DNA of 32,138 nt from M55B165 sp964423265 (GCA_964423265.1 CAYREF010000021.1:1-32138), one strand, 5' to 3'. Shown: positions 23,696 through 32,138, counted from the stretch's first letter. The notes: a model not told the origin generated them from the letters alone. Program-made: numbers and translations.

Positions 23696-25300
23696 TTAAT
23701 GCTTAAAATGCCTTTTACCCGTAAACACCATAGATATACCATGCTTGTTACAAGCTTCTATAACTTCTTTATCCCTTACCGATCCTCCGGGCTGTATAAT
23801 TGCAGATACCTTATTTTCCGCAGCTATTTTTATTGCATCCTTAAAGGGAAAGAAAGCATCAGAAGCCAGCACTGAACCTTCTGCTTTTTCCCCGGCTTTA
23901 TCAATTGCAATTTTTACAGCATCCACCCTGCTCATCTGCCCAGCTCCTATCCCCACTGTTTTTCCGCCTTTAACCAAAACTATTCCATTTGATTTTACAC
24001 TTTTCGCTATTTGCCAACCAAATAAAAGGTCTTTCCACTGAGACTGGGAAGGCTTGGCCTCACTTATTTCTTTCATATCCTCTTTTTTATCTATGCCCCC
24101 ATCAAAATCCTGTATAAGCAATCCCCCGTCTACGCTTTTGATATCCACTCCTTTAAAGGTCTGGCCATTAAGGGATTTTAAATGCTTTTCTAAGTTAAAG
24201 TTTACCTTAAGGATCCTTAAGTTTGTTTTTTCGGAAAGTACTTCTAAGGCTCCATCCTCAAAATCAGGAGCAATCAGGACTTCAACGTATTTATCTTTTA
24301 AGTATTCTGAAGCTTTTTTACTCCACCTGATATTAGTAGCCACTACACTGCCAAAAGCCGATACAGGATCACACTCATATGCTTTCTGGTAAGCATTCCT
24401 TACTGAATTTCCAGTAGCAGCACCACAAGGATTATTATGCTTAATGACCGATACACAAATATCTTTAAATTCTTTTACGATATTAAATGCCGCATTGCTA
24501 TCTAGAATATTATTATATGAGAGAGCTTTGCCTTGCAACTGTTCTGCCTTTACAAAACTTTCTTCTCCAGCATTTGCATACTTATAGTATGCAGCCTGCT
24601 GGTGGGGATTTTCCCCATACCTTAAGTCTTGTATTTTACCTATATCTAATTTTATTTTGGGCTTAAAACTGCCTTTATCTTCCCTAAAATTACTTTCTTT
24701 TTCCCTTTTCAGGCTATTAAAGTAGTTAAAAATTACTTCATCATACTGATATGTATGCTGGAAAGATTTTACGCATAAATCAAATAGCAGCTGCTCACCA
24801 ACTGCCCCGCCGTTCTTTTTCATCTCTTCAATTATTGTCCCGTAATCCTCAGGATCTACCACTACTGCCACGTTTTTGTAGTTTTTAGCTGCACTCCTGA
24901 TCATGGTAGGTCCGCCAATATCTATATTCTCAACTGCTTCTTCTAACTTAACATCTGGCTTGGATACAGTTTCCTGAAAAGGGTAAAGATTTACCACTAC
25001 CATATCTATTAAACTAATGCCTAATTTCTTTACTTCACTCATGTGCTTGCTATTTTGCCTATCTGCCAGCAACCCACCATGAATGAAAGGGTGGAGGGTT
25101 TTTACCCGTCCATCCAACATTTCAGCAAAACCGGTTATTTCCTCTACTTTTTTAACTTTTATTCCAGAATCTTTTATCTTTTTGTATGTACCGCCAGTGG
25201 AAATTATCTCAACATTCATTTGGTCCAGCTCCCTGGCAAAATTTACAATTCCTCTCTTATCAGATACGCTTATCAGCGCCCTCTTAACCTTAGTTGCCAT
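23696..25300 (-). CDS. purH: bifunctional AICAR formyltransferase / IMP cyclohydrolase
   Basis: A 534-residue PurH catalysing the last two steps to IMP. The N-terminal cyclohydrolase (MGS-like) domain begins KRALISVSDKRGIVNFAREL, with STGGTYKKI and GRVKTLHPFIHGG (to about residue 195). The transformylase domain has RYGENPHQQAAYY, KHNNPCGAATGN, the catalytic Lys-His in that segment, and SDAFFPFKDAI near the end. AGGAG lies before the ATG in the 17-base gap after purN. Slightly longer than the ~510-residue average but intact. Confidence 0.98.
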   Translation of the reverse strand: MATKVKRALISVSDKRGIVNFARELDQMNVEIISTGGTYKKIKDSGIKVKKVEEITGFAEMLDGRVKTLHPFIHGGLLADRQNSKHMSEVKKLGISLIDMVVVNLYPFQETVSKPDVKLEEAVENIDIGGPTMIRSAAKNYKNVAVVVDPEDYGTIIEEMKKNGGAVGEQLLFDLCVKSFQHTYQYDEVIFNYFNSLKREKESNFREDKGSFKPKIKLDIGKIQDLRYGENPHQQAAYYKYANAGEESFVKAEQLQGKALSYNNILDSNAAFNIVKEFKDICVSVIKHNNPCGAATGNSVRNAYQKAYECDPVSAFGSVVATNIRWSKKASEYLKDKYVEVLIAPDFEDGALEVLSEKTNLRILKVNFNLEKHLKSLNGQTFKGVDIKSVDGGLLIQDFDGGIDKKEDMKEISEAKPSQSQWKDLLFGWQIAKSVKSNGIVLVKGGKTVGIGAGQMSRVDAVKIAIDKAGEKAEGSVLASDAFFPFKDAIKIAAENKVSAIIQPGGSVRDKEVIEACNKHGISMVFTGKRHFKH

Positions 25301-25317
25301 ATTTTTGTCTCCTGTCT

Positions 25318-25926
25318 CTAAGTTATTATTACTTTTCTTCCCTTAATTTTCAGCTTGCCTTCACAATAATATTGTATAGCCAAAGGATACAGCTCATGCT
25401 CCACTTTATGTATTTTCTCTTCCAAAGTTTCCAGGCTGTCCTGGCCTAAAATGTTTACTTCTTTCTGTAAAATTATAGGGCCATGATCCAATTTCTTGTC
25501 CACAAAATGTACCGTAACCCCTGTAATTTTAACCCCGTAATCAAATGCATCCTTTATGCCATTGGTACCCTTAAAAGATGGCAGTAAAGAGGGATGTATG
25601 TTCAGTATTTTGTTTCTAAACTTGTCTACAAACCAGTCAGATAATAGCAGCATATACCCGGCTAGCACAATTAGTTCTATTCTTTCTGCTATAAGGGTTT
25701 TTGCAATTTCACGGTCATACTCTTCCCTGCTGCCAAATTTATGGTAATCCAATACAAATTTTTTTATCTTACTATTTTCTGCTCTTTTCAAGGCATAAGC
25801 TCCCTGGTTATTGCTAAATACAAGCCCGATTTCCACATTATTGCTATTCTTAAAATAATTAATAATAGCTTGTAAGTTAGAGCCATAACCTGAAGCAAAA
25901 ATTGCAATCCTTTTTAATCTACCCAT
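25318..25926 (-). CDS. purN: phosphoribosylglycinamide formyltransferase (folate-dependent)
   Basis: A 202-residue PurN. It begins KRIAIFASGYGSNLQAII (phosphate-binding loop) and has ELIVLAGYMLLLSDWFV, the catalytic ILNIHPSLLPSFKGTNGI and the GVKITGVTVHFVDKKLDHG segment with the conserved His and Asp. It formylates GAR using 10-formyl-THF. The start overlaps the end of purM by eight bases, indicating translational coupling within purF-purM-purN-purH. Confidence 0.97.
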   Translation of the reverse strand: MGRLKRIAIFASGYGSNLQAIINYFKNSNNVEIGLVFSNNQGAYALKRAENSKIKKFVLDYHKFGSREEYDREIAKTLIAERIELIVLAGYMLLLSDWFVDKFRNKILNIHPSLLPSFKGTNGIKDAFDYGVKITGVTVHFVDKKLDHGPIILQKEVNILGQDSLETLEEKIHKVEHELYPLAIQYYCEGKLKIKGRKVIIT

Positions 25927-26980
25927 TAAATTTTATCCTTACTTTACCATTGCCTTTTATAATTTTCCCAATTTGAAAAACTTTTTCTCCAAAATTTTCT
26001 GCCGCTTCTCCTACCAGTTCAACGTCTTCAGGGCTTATTATTAATACCATGCCAATACCCATATTGAAAACCCGGTACATCTCTTTTATGCCGATATTGC
26101 CCTCTTCTTTTAAAAAATTAAAAACCGGATGAATATCCCAGCTTCCTACCTTAATTTCTGCGTCTAACTCACCTGGCAGGATTCTTGCTATATTGTCATA
26201 GAACCCACCTCCTGTTATATGAGCAATACCATGAATCTTTAATTTCCCAAAACTTGTTAAATGCTCTATGAAGGAATAATAAAGCTTTGTGGGAACCATT
26301 AATACGTCTATCAGTTTTTTCTCTTTTAGACTATTAAATTTTTTAGATAAATCTAAATTATGCTTTCTGATAACTTCCCTTACCAAAGAAAAGCCGTTGC
26401 TGTGTATCCCTGAAGAAGGAACTCCAATTAAAACATCCCCTTCCCTTACCAAACCTTTATTTATTAATTTATCCTTATCGGCAATGCCCACTACAAACCC
26501 CGCCAGATCGATATCATCCCGGCCATACATCCCGGGCATTTCTGCAGTTTCTCCGCCTATCAATGCAGTTCTACATATCTTGCAGCTACCAGCAATTGAA
26601 GCTATTATCTCTTTTATAATTTCCTGCTTTATTTTTCCACAGGCAATGTAATCAAGGAAAAACAGGGGTTTTGCCCCACAGCAAATTATATCATTTATAC
26701 ACATTGCCACTAAATCCTGGCCCAGCCCACCATACTTTCCACTCTCTTTGGCTAGCAGGATTTTAGTGCCTACCCCATCAGTTGAAGATACCAGTACAGG
26801 ACAGGAAAATTTATTTAGGTCAAGCTTAAATAACCCTCCGAAGGAGCTAAGGTCATTTAACACATTTTTATTAAAAGTAGAAGTTATAGATTCAGTTGCT
26901 GACTTTAATGTTTCCGTGGCCTTGTCTATGTCTACGCCTGCTTTTTTATAAGAAAAATTATTTTTTTTATCTCCGGGCAT
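25919..26980 (-). CDS. purM: phosphoribosylformylglycinamidine cyclo-ligase (AIR synthetase)
   Basis: A 353-residue PurM. It begins FSYKKAGVDIDKATE and contains VSSTDGVGTKILLA, MCINDIICCGAKPLFFLDYI, IGGETAEMPGMY and HITGGGFYDNIARILP, all diagnostic ATP-grasp-unrelated PurM/SelD-fold motifs. It closes the imidazole ring to give AIR. The start overlaps the end of purF by 14 bases and its own end overlaps purN by eight. Confidence 0.98.
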   Translation of the reverse strand: MPGDKKNNFSYKKAGVDIDKATETLKSATESITSTFNKNVLNDLSSFGGLFKLDLNKFSCPVLVSSTDGVGTKILLAKESGKYGGLGQDLVAMCINDIICCGAKPLFFLDYIACGKIKQEIIKEIIASIAGSCKICRTALIGGETAEMPGMYGRDDIDLAGFVVGIADKDKLINKGLVREGDVLIGVPSSGIHSNGFSLVREVIRKHNLDLSKKFNSLKEKKLIDVLMVPTKLYYSFIEHLTSFGKLKIHGIAHITGGGFYDNIARILPGELDAEIKVGSWDIHPVFNFLKEEGNIGIKEMYRVFNMGIGMVLIISPEDVELVGEAAENFGEKVFQIGKIIKGNGKVRIKFNG

Positions 26981-28403
26981 TTGAAGATACTTTCTTATTC
27001 CTATCTAAAGAAAATTTATCATAATGGAAGTTTTTGGGTATATCTACTGGATAATGACCATTAAAGCAGGCAAAGCAAAAAGAATCTTTAGGTTCGCCAA
27101 TTGCATTAACCAATCCCTCAATGGTCAAATATTTTAAGCTAGTAACATTTAGATACTCCCTTATATCCTCTATAGTCTTATGATTGGCTATAAATTCTTG
27201 TTTTGAGGCCATATCAATTCCATAATAGCAAGGATACAGCAAGGGCGGAGAACTTATCCGCATATGTATCTCTTTTGCTCCTGCATTATAAAGGACTTTC
27301 ACTATTTGTCTGGAAGTATTGCCCCTGACAATGGAATCATCAACAACTACTATCCTTTTACCCTTAATAATATCTTTTAAGGGGTTTAGTTTTAGCCTTA
27401 CCCCAATTTCCCTGATTTCCTCACTGGGTTGAATGAAGGTCCTACCTATATACCTATTCTTTATAAAACCTTCAGCAAATGGTATTCCTGATTCTACAGA
27501 ATAACCAATAGCCGCAGGCGTCCCTGAATCAGGAACGGAAATAACTATATCAGCATCAGCAGGCGATTCTTTTGCTAACTCCCTGCCCATTTTATGCCTG
27601 ACTTCAAACATGTTTTTGCCATGAATATAGCTGTCGGGCCTTGCGAAATATATAAGTTCAAATACACACATAGATTTCCTGTCAACAGGAAGAAGCATTT
27701 GTGACCTCAGTCCATTTTCATCTATTATTAGAATTTCCCCAGGGTCAATTTCCCTCACCAGTGAAGCTTCTATAATATCCAGAGCGCAAGTTTCAGAAGC
27801 AATAATATAACTATTTTCTGTCTTGCCAAGCACCATTGGCCTGAATCCATGGGGATCTCTTACCCCTATTACCTTATCCTTGGTAAGAAAAATCATGGAG
27901 TATGAGCCCTTAATCTTGTAAGTGGCATCTTTTATAGCATCCTCTATATTATCCCGGTCAGAACTTTCAATAAGTGACGCTATTACTTCTGTATCTGTAG
28001 TAGTTTCGAAAACAGAGCCCTTCTTAATCAATTCACTTCTAATTTTTTCAGAATTTATAAGGTTACCGTTATGGACAATAGCAAAACTTTCATTTTTAAA
28101 CATTCTGTAGATGGGCTGAGAATTTTTCCAGATATTCATACCTTTAGTTGAATAACGGGTATGGCCAATTCCTAAATTGCCCTGCAGTGGTGCAAGGTTT
28201 TTTTCATTAAAAACCTGGGACACTAATCCAAGATCCTTAAATATCAGTATATTATCCCCATCAGATACAGCTATGCCTGCACTCTCCTGGCCCCTATGCT
28301 GAAGAGCCTGAAGACCATAAAATATTATCTCAGCTACATTTTTCCCAGGCGCATATATACCAAAAACCCCACACTTTTCATTCATTTTTTTTAAATTAAA
28401 CAT
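26967..28403 (-). CDS. purF: amidophosphoribosyltransferase with propeptide and FeS cysteines
   Basis: A 478-residue PurF, first enzyme of purine synthesis. With the ATG at 28403 the protein starts MFNLKKMNEK followed by CGVFGI. The ten residues before the nucleophile Cys11 match the cleaved propeptide of Bacillus-type PurF. The glutaminase domain has LGIGHTRYSTKG. The phosphoribosyltransferase PRPP loop is VVVDDSIVRGNTS. Near the C-terminus CFACFNGHYP supplies the CxxC of the oxygen-sensitive 4Fe-4S cluster seen in the B. subtilis enzyme. The frame is open three codons further to a TTG at 28412; AGGTAG upstream favours 28403. Confidence 0.97.
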   Translation of the reverse strand: MFNLKKMNEKCGVFGIYAPGKNVAEIIFYGLQALQHRGQESAGIAVSDGDNILIFKDLGLVSQVFNEKNLAPLQGNLGIGHTRYSTKGMNIWKNSQPIYRMFKNESFAIVHNGNLINSEKIRSELIKKGSVFETTTDTEVIASLIESSDRDNIEDAIKDATYKIKGSYSMIFLTKDKVIGVRDPHGFRPMVLGKTENSYIIASETCALDIIEASLVREIDPGEILIIDENGLRSQMLLPVDRKSMCVFELIYFARPDSYIHGKNMFEVRHKMGRELAKESPADADIVISVPDSGTPAAIGYSVESGIPFAEGFIKNRYIGRTFIQPSEEIREIGVRLKLNPLKDIIKGKRIVVVDDSIVRGNTSRQIVKVLYNAGAKEIHMRISSPPLLYPCYYGIDMASKQEFIANHKTIEDIREYLNVTSLKYLTIEGLVNAIGEPKDSFCFACFNGHYPVDIPKNFHYDKFSLDRNKKVSSNARR

Positions 28404-28704
28404 ATATATCAAACTACCTGATTATCATACTGCTATTATATGACTGATTAAGCCTTTTATTCCCAAACCTCATGGTAAATATTTAGTTTATTTCTCCCGG
28501 CCTGTCCAAAAAGATTAAAAGCAACATTGTATTTTTTACATTTTTGCTCAATTATATCTAAATTTTAATTCCCGGCATGTACTATAATGCTTAACTGGCC
28601 TTTAATTGAAAAGGATAATATCCACATTCCAATGTAAATACTAGTACCAACATTGCCAAGATTACAATACTTAGCTAGCAACATAGCATCTAGGCTTAAT
28701 ATGA

Positions 28705-30015
28705 TTAATCCTGCTTAATTCTTATCCCATCCAGCCTACCCAAAACCTCATCAATATACCTCAAATGATAATTAACATCAAATAGTTTTTCTAATTCTTC
28801 TTTACTTATAAAAGATGCTATGTCCTCTGCTGCAAGTATGTTTTCCTTAAAGCTTCCCGAGCTTTCCCAGGCATCCATGGCAGTCTTCTGGACTAAACCA
28901 TAAGCTTTTTCTCTGCTCATACCTTTCTCAATTAAGGCCAATAGAACCCGCTGAGAAAATATTATTCCCCCATATTTCATTAAATTCTCTTGCATATTAG
29001 ATTCATACACTCTCAACCCATCTACTACAAACATGGTTTTTTCCAGTAAATAATCAAGAAGTATAAAGCTATCAGGAATTATAATTCTCTCCGCAGAAGA
29101 ATGCGATATATCCCTTTCATGCCAAAGGGCAATATTTTCAACTCCTGCTATCATATTTGACCTTAAAATTCTTGCCAGACCACAAATCCTCTCACAAATA
29201 ATGGGATTTTTTTTATGGGGCATTGCCGATGAACCTTTCTGACCCCGTGCAAATGGTTCTTCCACTTCATGGACATCGGTTCTTTGCAGATTCCTAACCT
29301 CTAATGCAATTTTCTCTAATGTTGCCCCACAGATTCCAAGTACAGACAGCAGTTCTGCATGCCTGTCCCTTTGGATTATTTGGGTTGATATGGGGGCAGG
29401 CTTTAACCCTAGTATTTTACAAACTTTACTCTCCACCTGGGGAGAAGTATTGGCATAAGTGCCAACTGCACCGGAGATTTTCCCAATTCTCATAACCTCT
29501 CGTACGTCTTCTATTCTTTTAAGGTTCCGGTACATTTCAAAACAATACATGCAAAATTTCATGCCTAAAGTAGTGGGTTCTGCGTGAATTCCATGGGTCC
29601 TACCTACCATTATAGTATGTGCGTGCTCTTTCGCCTGCTTTTTTAATAGGCTAACCATTTTTTTTACTTTTTCTTCGATAATTCTGGTTGCATCCATTAT
29701 CTGCAAACATAAAGCTGTATCGCCCACATCAGAAGAAGTTAATCCGTAATGCAAATATTTTGAGGGCTCGCCTATGTATGAAGAAACATTGGTAAGGAAA
29801 GCTATAACATCGTGATGAGTTTTGGATTCTATTTCAGATATTTTCTCCAGGTCAAATTTCCCCTTCTCTATTATTTCTTTTGCCGCTCCTTCTGGAATAA
29901 TACCAAGCTCTGCCTGCACTTTGCATACTGCCTTTTCTACTTCCAGCCATTTGGAAAATTTATTGTAATCTTCCCAAACCGCACCCATCTCTTTTAATGT
30001 ATATCTTGGAATCAT
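28705..30015 (-). CDS. purB: adenylosuccinate lyase
   Basis: A 436-residue PurB of the fumarase/aspartase superfamily. It contains KTHHDVIAFL, LHYGLTSSDVGDTAL, GRTHGIHAEPTT (catalytic His region) and the signature GSSAMPHKKNP; the catalytic Ser lies in that flexible loop. It acts twice: on SAICAR in IMP synthesis and on adenylosuccinate in AMP synthesis. Length is typical for the short Bacillus/Thermotoga-type enzyme. It lies about 300 bases upstream of purF on the same strand, so purF may have a further promoter. Confidence 0.98.
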   Translation of the reverse strand: MIPRYTLKEMGAVWEDYNKFSKWLEVEKAVCKVQAELGIIPEGAAKEIIEKGKFDLEKISEIESKTHHDVIAFLTNVSSYIGEPSKYLHYGLTSSDVGDTALCLQIMDATRIIEEKVKKMVSLLKKQAKEHAHTIMVGRTHGIHAEPTTLGMKFCMYCFEMYRNLKRIEDVREVMRIGKISGAVGTYANTSPQVESKVCKILGLKPAPISTQIIQRDRHAELLSVLGICGATLEKIALEVRNLQRTDVHEVEEPFARGQKGSSAMPHKKNPIICERICGLARILRSNMIAGVENIALWHERDISHSSAERIIIPDSFILLDYLLEKTMFVVDGLRVYESNMQENLMKYGGIIFSQRVLLALIEKGMSREKAYGLVQKTAMDAWESSGSFKENILAAEDIASFISKEELEKLFDVNYHLRYIDEVLGRLDGIRIKQD

Positions 30016-30059
30016 AAAATAACCTCTGCCTATGAATATAAATTATTGCAAAAAAAATG

Positions 30060-30380
30060 CTACATTAACTCTTCTATTATCTTTTCCCTGAATTTTTGGT
30101 AATTCTCTTCATCATGAAGATCATACAGTTCTTCATTGAAATCAAAAAACACCTGGTCGTAATCCTCTCTACAAATATCACTTACTTTTTGAAGCCACTT
30201 CTTATGTATCTCCCAGCTTTTTAAATCTGGAATCCATGCCTTTTCGGTAGTAGGGATTTCTTTTTTTATGAAGCCATCTAATTTCTTTGATTTCTCAGAT
30301 ACCTGAATTAAAAAATTATCATTCTCATTTAAAAAAGATAAATTAGCTATACTAATTGGTGGCCCTGCCAATTTTATCAC
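30060..30380 (-). CDS. hypothetical 106-residue protein
   Basis: Not recognised. A small soluble, charged protein with start codon GTG (30378-30380) and AGGTTAG just upstream. The second half (WEIHKKWLQKVSDICREDYD, then FFDFNEELYDLHDEENYQKF) is acidic and helix-rich and ends REKIIEELM. It has no cysteine cluster or membrane segment. It lies 44 bases before purB on the same strand, so it might be co-transcribed with it. The Trp-rich middle hints at a nucleic-acid or protein interaction module, but this is a guess. Confidence 0.6.
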   Translation of the reverse strand: MIKLAGPPISIANLSFLNENDNFLIQVSEKSKKLDGFIKKEIPTTEKAWIPDLKSWEIHKKWLQKVSDICREDYDQVFFDFNEELYDLHDEENYQKFREKIIEELM

Positions 30381-30453
30381 CTAACCTTTTTGTTATTAAA
30401 TTTATTAACTATATTAACATAAACAATGCTAAAATTTTACCTAAAATAATTAA

Positions 30454-31299
30454 TCACTTAATATAAGGCTCCAGGAACTCTTTTACTTCTTGCTCATTGG
30501 CAATCAGGTAACTCACCCCATCTATATTTGCAGGCTCCGTGGGTATAATGACCCTGTCTAAATCCTCACTTGAAAATAGCATTATCAAGCTTATAGCAAA
30601 GTAATCGTACAAGGAGAAATCTGAAACTGTTTCTTCGTTTAAAACTTTAATTATTTGAGGCAGCTTAGGGATTATCGCAATATTGGCCTTTTGCCTGATT
30701 ATTTCTTTTATAATATATTGCTGCCTGCCAATCCTATCTATATCTGCCCTAGCGGTAGCCCTGCACCGGGCAAAAGACAAAGCCTGATCCCCATCCATAT
30801 TATAAGTGCCAGGCTCAAAATCTGCTCCAGACAAAGGGTCATGCATAGGTTCTGTAACTTCAATTTCTACCCCTCCCAATATATCAATTATGCGCTTAAA
30901 ACCGTCGAAATTAATTATCATCGTCCTGTCAATATTAATGGCAGTTAGCTCATATATTTCGTTTACGATCATATCCGCCCCACCATAAACATAAGCAGCA
31001 TTTATTTTATTCCAGCCATAGCTTTCAAGATCTACTCTTGTGTCCCTGGGTATGGATATAAGGGAGTCCTTTTTGCCCCAGCCCCCAATATGTAAAATTA
31101 ATATGGTGTCTGTCCTTCCCTTAAACTCTCCGCTGCCCTCACGCTCGTCAAGCCCCAGGAAAAGCAAGTCCCTGGATGGAGAGAACAGTGATCCTCCGCT
31201 ACTTTGCTGGTTTTGGGGGAAAGAAACACATAAAAATACAACAGCTGAAAGAAAAACAATAATAACTACACTTATAAAGCAACCTCTAATTTTATTCAT
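30454..31299 (-). CDS. LytR-CpsA-Psr (LCP) family cell-wall ligase
   Basis: A 281-residue protein with one N-terminal membrane anchor (about 8-27) and an extracellular LCP domain (43-250). Family motifs are LLFLGLDERE, GRTDT (61-65), SIPRDTRV (82-89), NAAYVYGGADM, DGDQALSFARCR and the Arg/Asp set ARADIDRIGRQQ (183-194) that binds the lipid-linked pyrophosphate. LCP enzymes attach wall polymers (teichoic-acid-like, capsule or arabinogalactan) to peptidoglycan, so the cell probably has a Gram-positive-type wall. It lies 14 bases after rex, likely in one operon, which could tie wall-polymer attachment to redox state (inference). Confidence 0.94.
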   Translation of the reverse strand: MNKIRGCFISVVIIVFLSAVVFLCVSFPQNQQSSGGSLFSPSRDLLFLGLDEREGSGEFKGRTDTILILHIGGWGKKDSLISIPRDTRVDLESYGWNKINAAYVYGGADMIVNEIYELTAINIDRTMIINFDGFKRIIDILGGVEIEVTEPMHDPLSGADFEPGTYNMDGDQALSFARCRATARADIDRIGRQQYIIKEIIRQKANIAIIPKLPQIIKVLNEETVSDFSLYDYFAISLIMLFSSEDLDRVIIPTEPANIDGVSYLIANEQEVKEFLEPYIK

Positions 31300-31313
31300 A
31301 GGAAATTAAATAA

Positions 31314-31961
31314 TTATTTTGCATAACCCGTATGTGATAAATAATACAAAGTGTGTAATAATTTTTCAATGGGGTCTGTGGTTTGGATATTTACCTCAGG
31401 AGGTACTTTTATGGGTACAGAAGTGTAATTAATTATTACCTTTATACCAGCATCAGTAAGCATATTAGTAACCCTTTGCGCTGAATGAGGGGGAACAGCC
31501 AGTATTGCTATTTCAATACCTTTTTCTTTTATTACTTTTTTAATTTGATATATATCTAAGACTTTATGGTCAGATATTTCCCTCCCAATTACCCTTGAAT
31601 CATTATCAAACACGTTCTCTATCTTAAATCCAAACCTATTCAACATTCTGTAATTAAGAATTGCTTTACCTAAGTTTCCAGCCCCGATAAGCACAAGTCT
31701 TACTACCTTGTCATAACCAAGTATGTTGTTAAAAGAGTTTATTAACTCATCAATACTAAAGCCCACGCCCCTTTTGCCTTTAATACCAAAATATATCAAG
31801 TCCCTCCTAACTTCGGCACTGTTAACTTTCGTATTTTCACTTATTTCTTTTGAGGTCACCGTTCTTTTACCCAATTCTTTTAGCTGTACAATATATTTTA
31901 GATATTGGGATAACCTAGAAATTATTCCCTTAGAATAAATTTTTTCATTCATAATATTCAT
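31314..31961 (-). CDS. rex: redox-sensing transcriptional repressor Rex
   Basis: A 215-residue Rex. The N-terminal winged helix (about 10-75) includes ISRLSQYLKYIVQL, TSKEISENTKVNSAEVRRDL and FGIKGKRGVGFSI. The Rossmann domain follows with LIGAGNLGKAI (91-101) and VFDNDSRVIG; the C-terminal helix swaps between subunits. Rex leaves DNA when NADH/NAD+ rises and derepresses fermentative or other NADH-consuming genes. The in-frame TTG at 32000 falls in a Rex-site-like palindrome and is rejected. The ATG at 31961 or 31952 is likely; neither has a strong ribosome site. It is followed by the LCP gene after 14 bases. Confidence 0.95.
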   Translation of the reverse strand: MNIMNEKIYSKGIISRLSQYLKYIVQLKELGKRTVTSKEISENTKVNSAEVRRDLIYFGIKGKRGVGFSIDELINSFNNILGYDKVVRLVLIGAGNLGKAILNYRMLNRFGFKIENVFDNDSRVIGREISDHKVLDIYQIKKVIKEKGIEIAILAVPPHSAQRVTNMLTDAGIKVIINYTSVPIKVPPEVNIQTTDPIEKLLHTLYYLSHTGYAK

Positions 31962-31980
31962 TTTGGTCAAAAACTTTACT

Positions 31981-32000
31981 TTGTAGCACAATTGTAACAA
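31981..32000. promoter_or_regulatory. candidate Rex operator upstream of rex
   Basis: A 20-base imperfect palindrome, on the minus strand TTGTTAC...GCTACAA with a central ACAATTGT palindrome. Its ends match the TTGT...ACAA ends of known Rex sites, though those are usually 18 bases. It lies 20 bases before the chosen start, where autoregulation would be expected. Confidence 0.35.
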
Positions 32001-32034
32001 ACAGGACTGAATTTTACAATACTCAGAACTATTA

Positions 32035-32138
32035 TTAAATTTTCAGGTTAAATATGCCTTCTTCCTCCTGAAAAATTTTACCGCATCCACTACAGATAAT
32101 TATATTTTCTTCAATAGAAAGGCTGCTGCCGCAATTGG
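32035..32138 (-). CDS. 3' end of a small zinc-ribbon (Trm112-like) protein, cut by the window edge
   Basis: Only the last 34 codons are present, ending at TAA 32035-32037. They read NCGSSLSIEENIIICSGCGK and then IFQEEEGIFNLKI. The final Cys of one CxxC knuckle and a complete CSGC knuckle form a zinc ribbon. The ending IFQEEEGIFNL resembles Trm112/UPF0434-type proteins, whose ribbon ends with a similar '..DGIPNL' strand. The 5' part lies beyond the window. It is on the same strand as rex, about 75 bases upstream of its start. Confidence 0.6.
   Translation of the reverse strand, partial: NCGSSLSIEENIIICSGCGKIFQEEEGIFNLKI

Noticed and set aside
24054..24392. Long reading frames opposite purH, purF, the radical SAM gene and others
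   Set aside because: They lie wholly inside well-identified genes on the other strand and show no motif or ribosome site; they are by-products of codon use.
28413..28704. A purine riboswitch before purF
   Set aside because: The conserved junction bases and paired loops of the purine aptamer are not found; only a TATAAT-like box is visible near 28440.
31962..32000. TTG at 32000 as the start of Rex
   Set aside because: It adds 13 residues not seen in Rex proteins, has no ribosome site and lies in the likely operator.
1..32138. CRISPR arrays, tRNA or rRNA genes, insertion sequences, attachment sites
   Set aside because: No regularly spaced repeats, no T-loop/anticodon-type cloverleaf, no rRNA-like stretch and no transposase or integrase were found on either strand.

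Overview
This is a 32.1-kb AT-rich bacterial segment (about one third G+C by eye). It carries about 27 intact protein genes, one methyltransferase gene broken by a frameshift and one gene cut by the right edge. I see no rRNA, tRNA, insertion sequence, phage gene or CRISPR array. The gene set suggests an anaerobic, probably monoderm (Gram-positive-type) bacterium. The evidence is the NADH/NAD+ sensor Rex, several 4Fe-4S oxidoreductases, a PurF with a Bacillus-type propeptide and FeS cysteines, a LytR-CpsA-Psr cell-wall ligase and a heliorhodopsin (a family reported essentially from monoderms). A low-GC Firmicutes-like or uncultured low-GC actinobacterial lineage would both fit; I cannot decide between them.

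Layout. (1) 0.2-4.9 kb: an oxidoreductase/sugar cluster. A ferredoxin-domain aldo/keto reductase faces a three-gene operon (SDR dehydrogenase, class II aldolase-like protein lacking canonical active-site residues, 4Fe-4S flavoprotein), followed by a convergent second aldo/keto reductase. (2) 5.0-6.3 kb: a DUF2267-like protein, a frameshifted methyltransferase and a coding relic. (3) 8.65-6.3 kb, minus strand: dsrE-like, DUF6512-like, mscL (zinc ribbon out of frame) and heliorhodopsin in one directon, diverging from a B12-binding radical SAM enzyme (8.9-10.4 kb). (4) 10.8-15.9 kb, minus strand: a large TPR protein; a CAP-domain protein and an 87-residue orphan behind a riboswitch-like leader; an SBF-type transporter with a two-TM partner. 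(5) 15.9-16.8 kb: about 0.87 kb without a convincing gene. (6) 16.8-23 kb: membrane protease with CBS domains, galT, a minimal metallopeptidase, a DUF89 phosphatase and lon. (7) 30.0-23.0 kb, minus strand: purine genes purB, purF-purM-purN-purH with overlapping or near-touching ends, closed by a mobA-like gene. (8) 32.1-30.1 kb, minus strand: a zinc-ribbon fragment, rex, an LCP protein and an orphan.

The strongest candidates for something new are two. First, a structured RNA leader before the CAP-domain gene (about 13,990-14,130). It has a three-way junction, complementary hairpin loops, a mutually exclusive antiterminator pairing and an intrinsic terminator, and I cannot assign it to a riboswitch class I know. 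Second, the DsrE/DUF6512/MscL-zinc-ribbon/heliorhodopsin gene set, which may link a retinal photosensor to membrane tension or redox stress. Also notable are the aldolase-like enzyme with Glu-Tyr where the family has Asp-His, and a group of single-base indels at 5.6-7.4 kb that may be real decay, slippage or assembly error.
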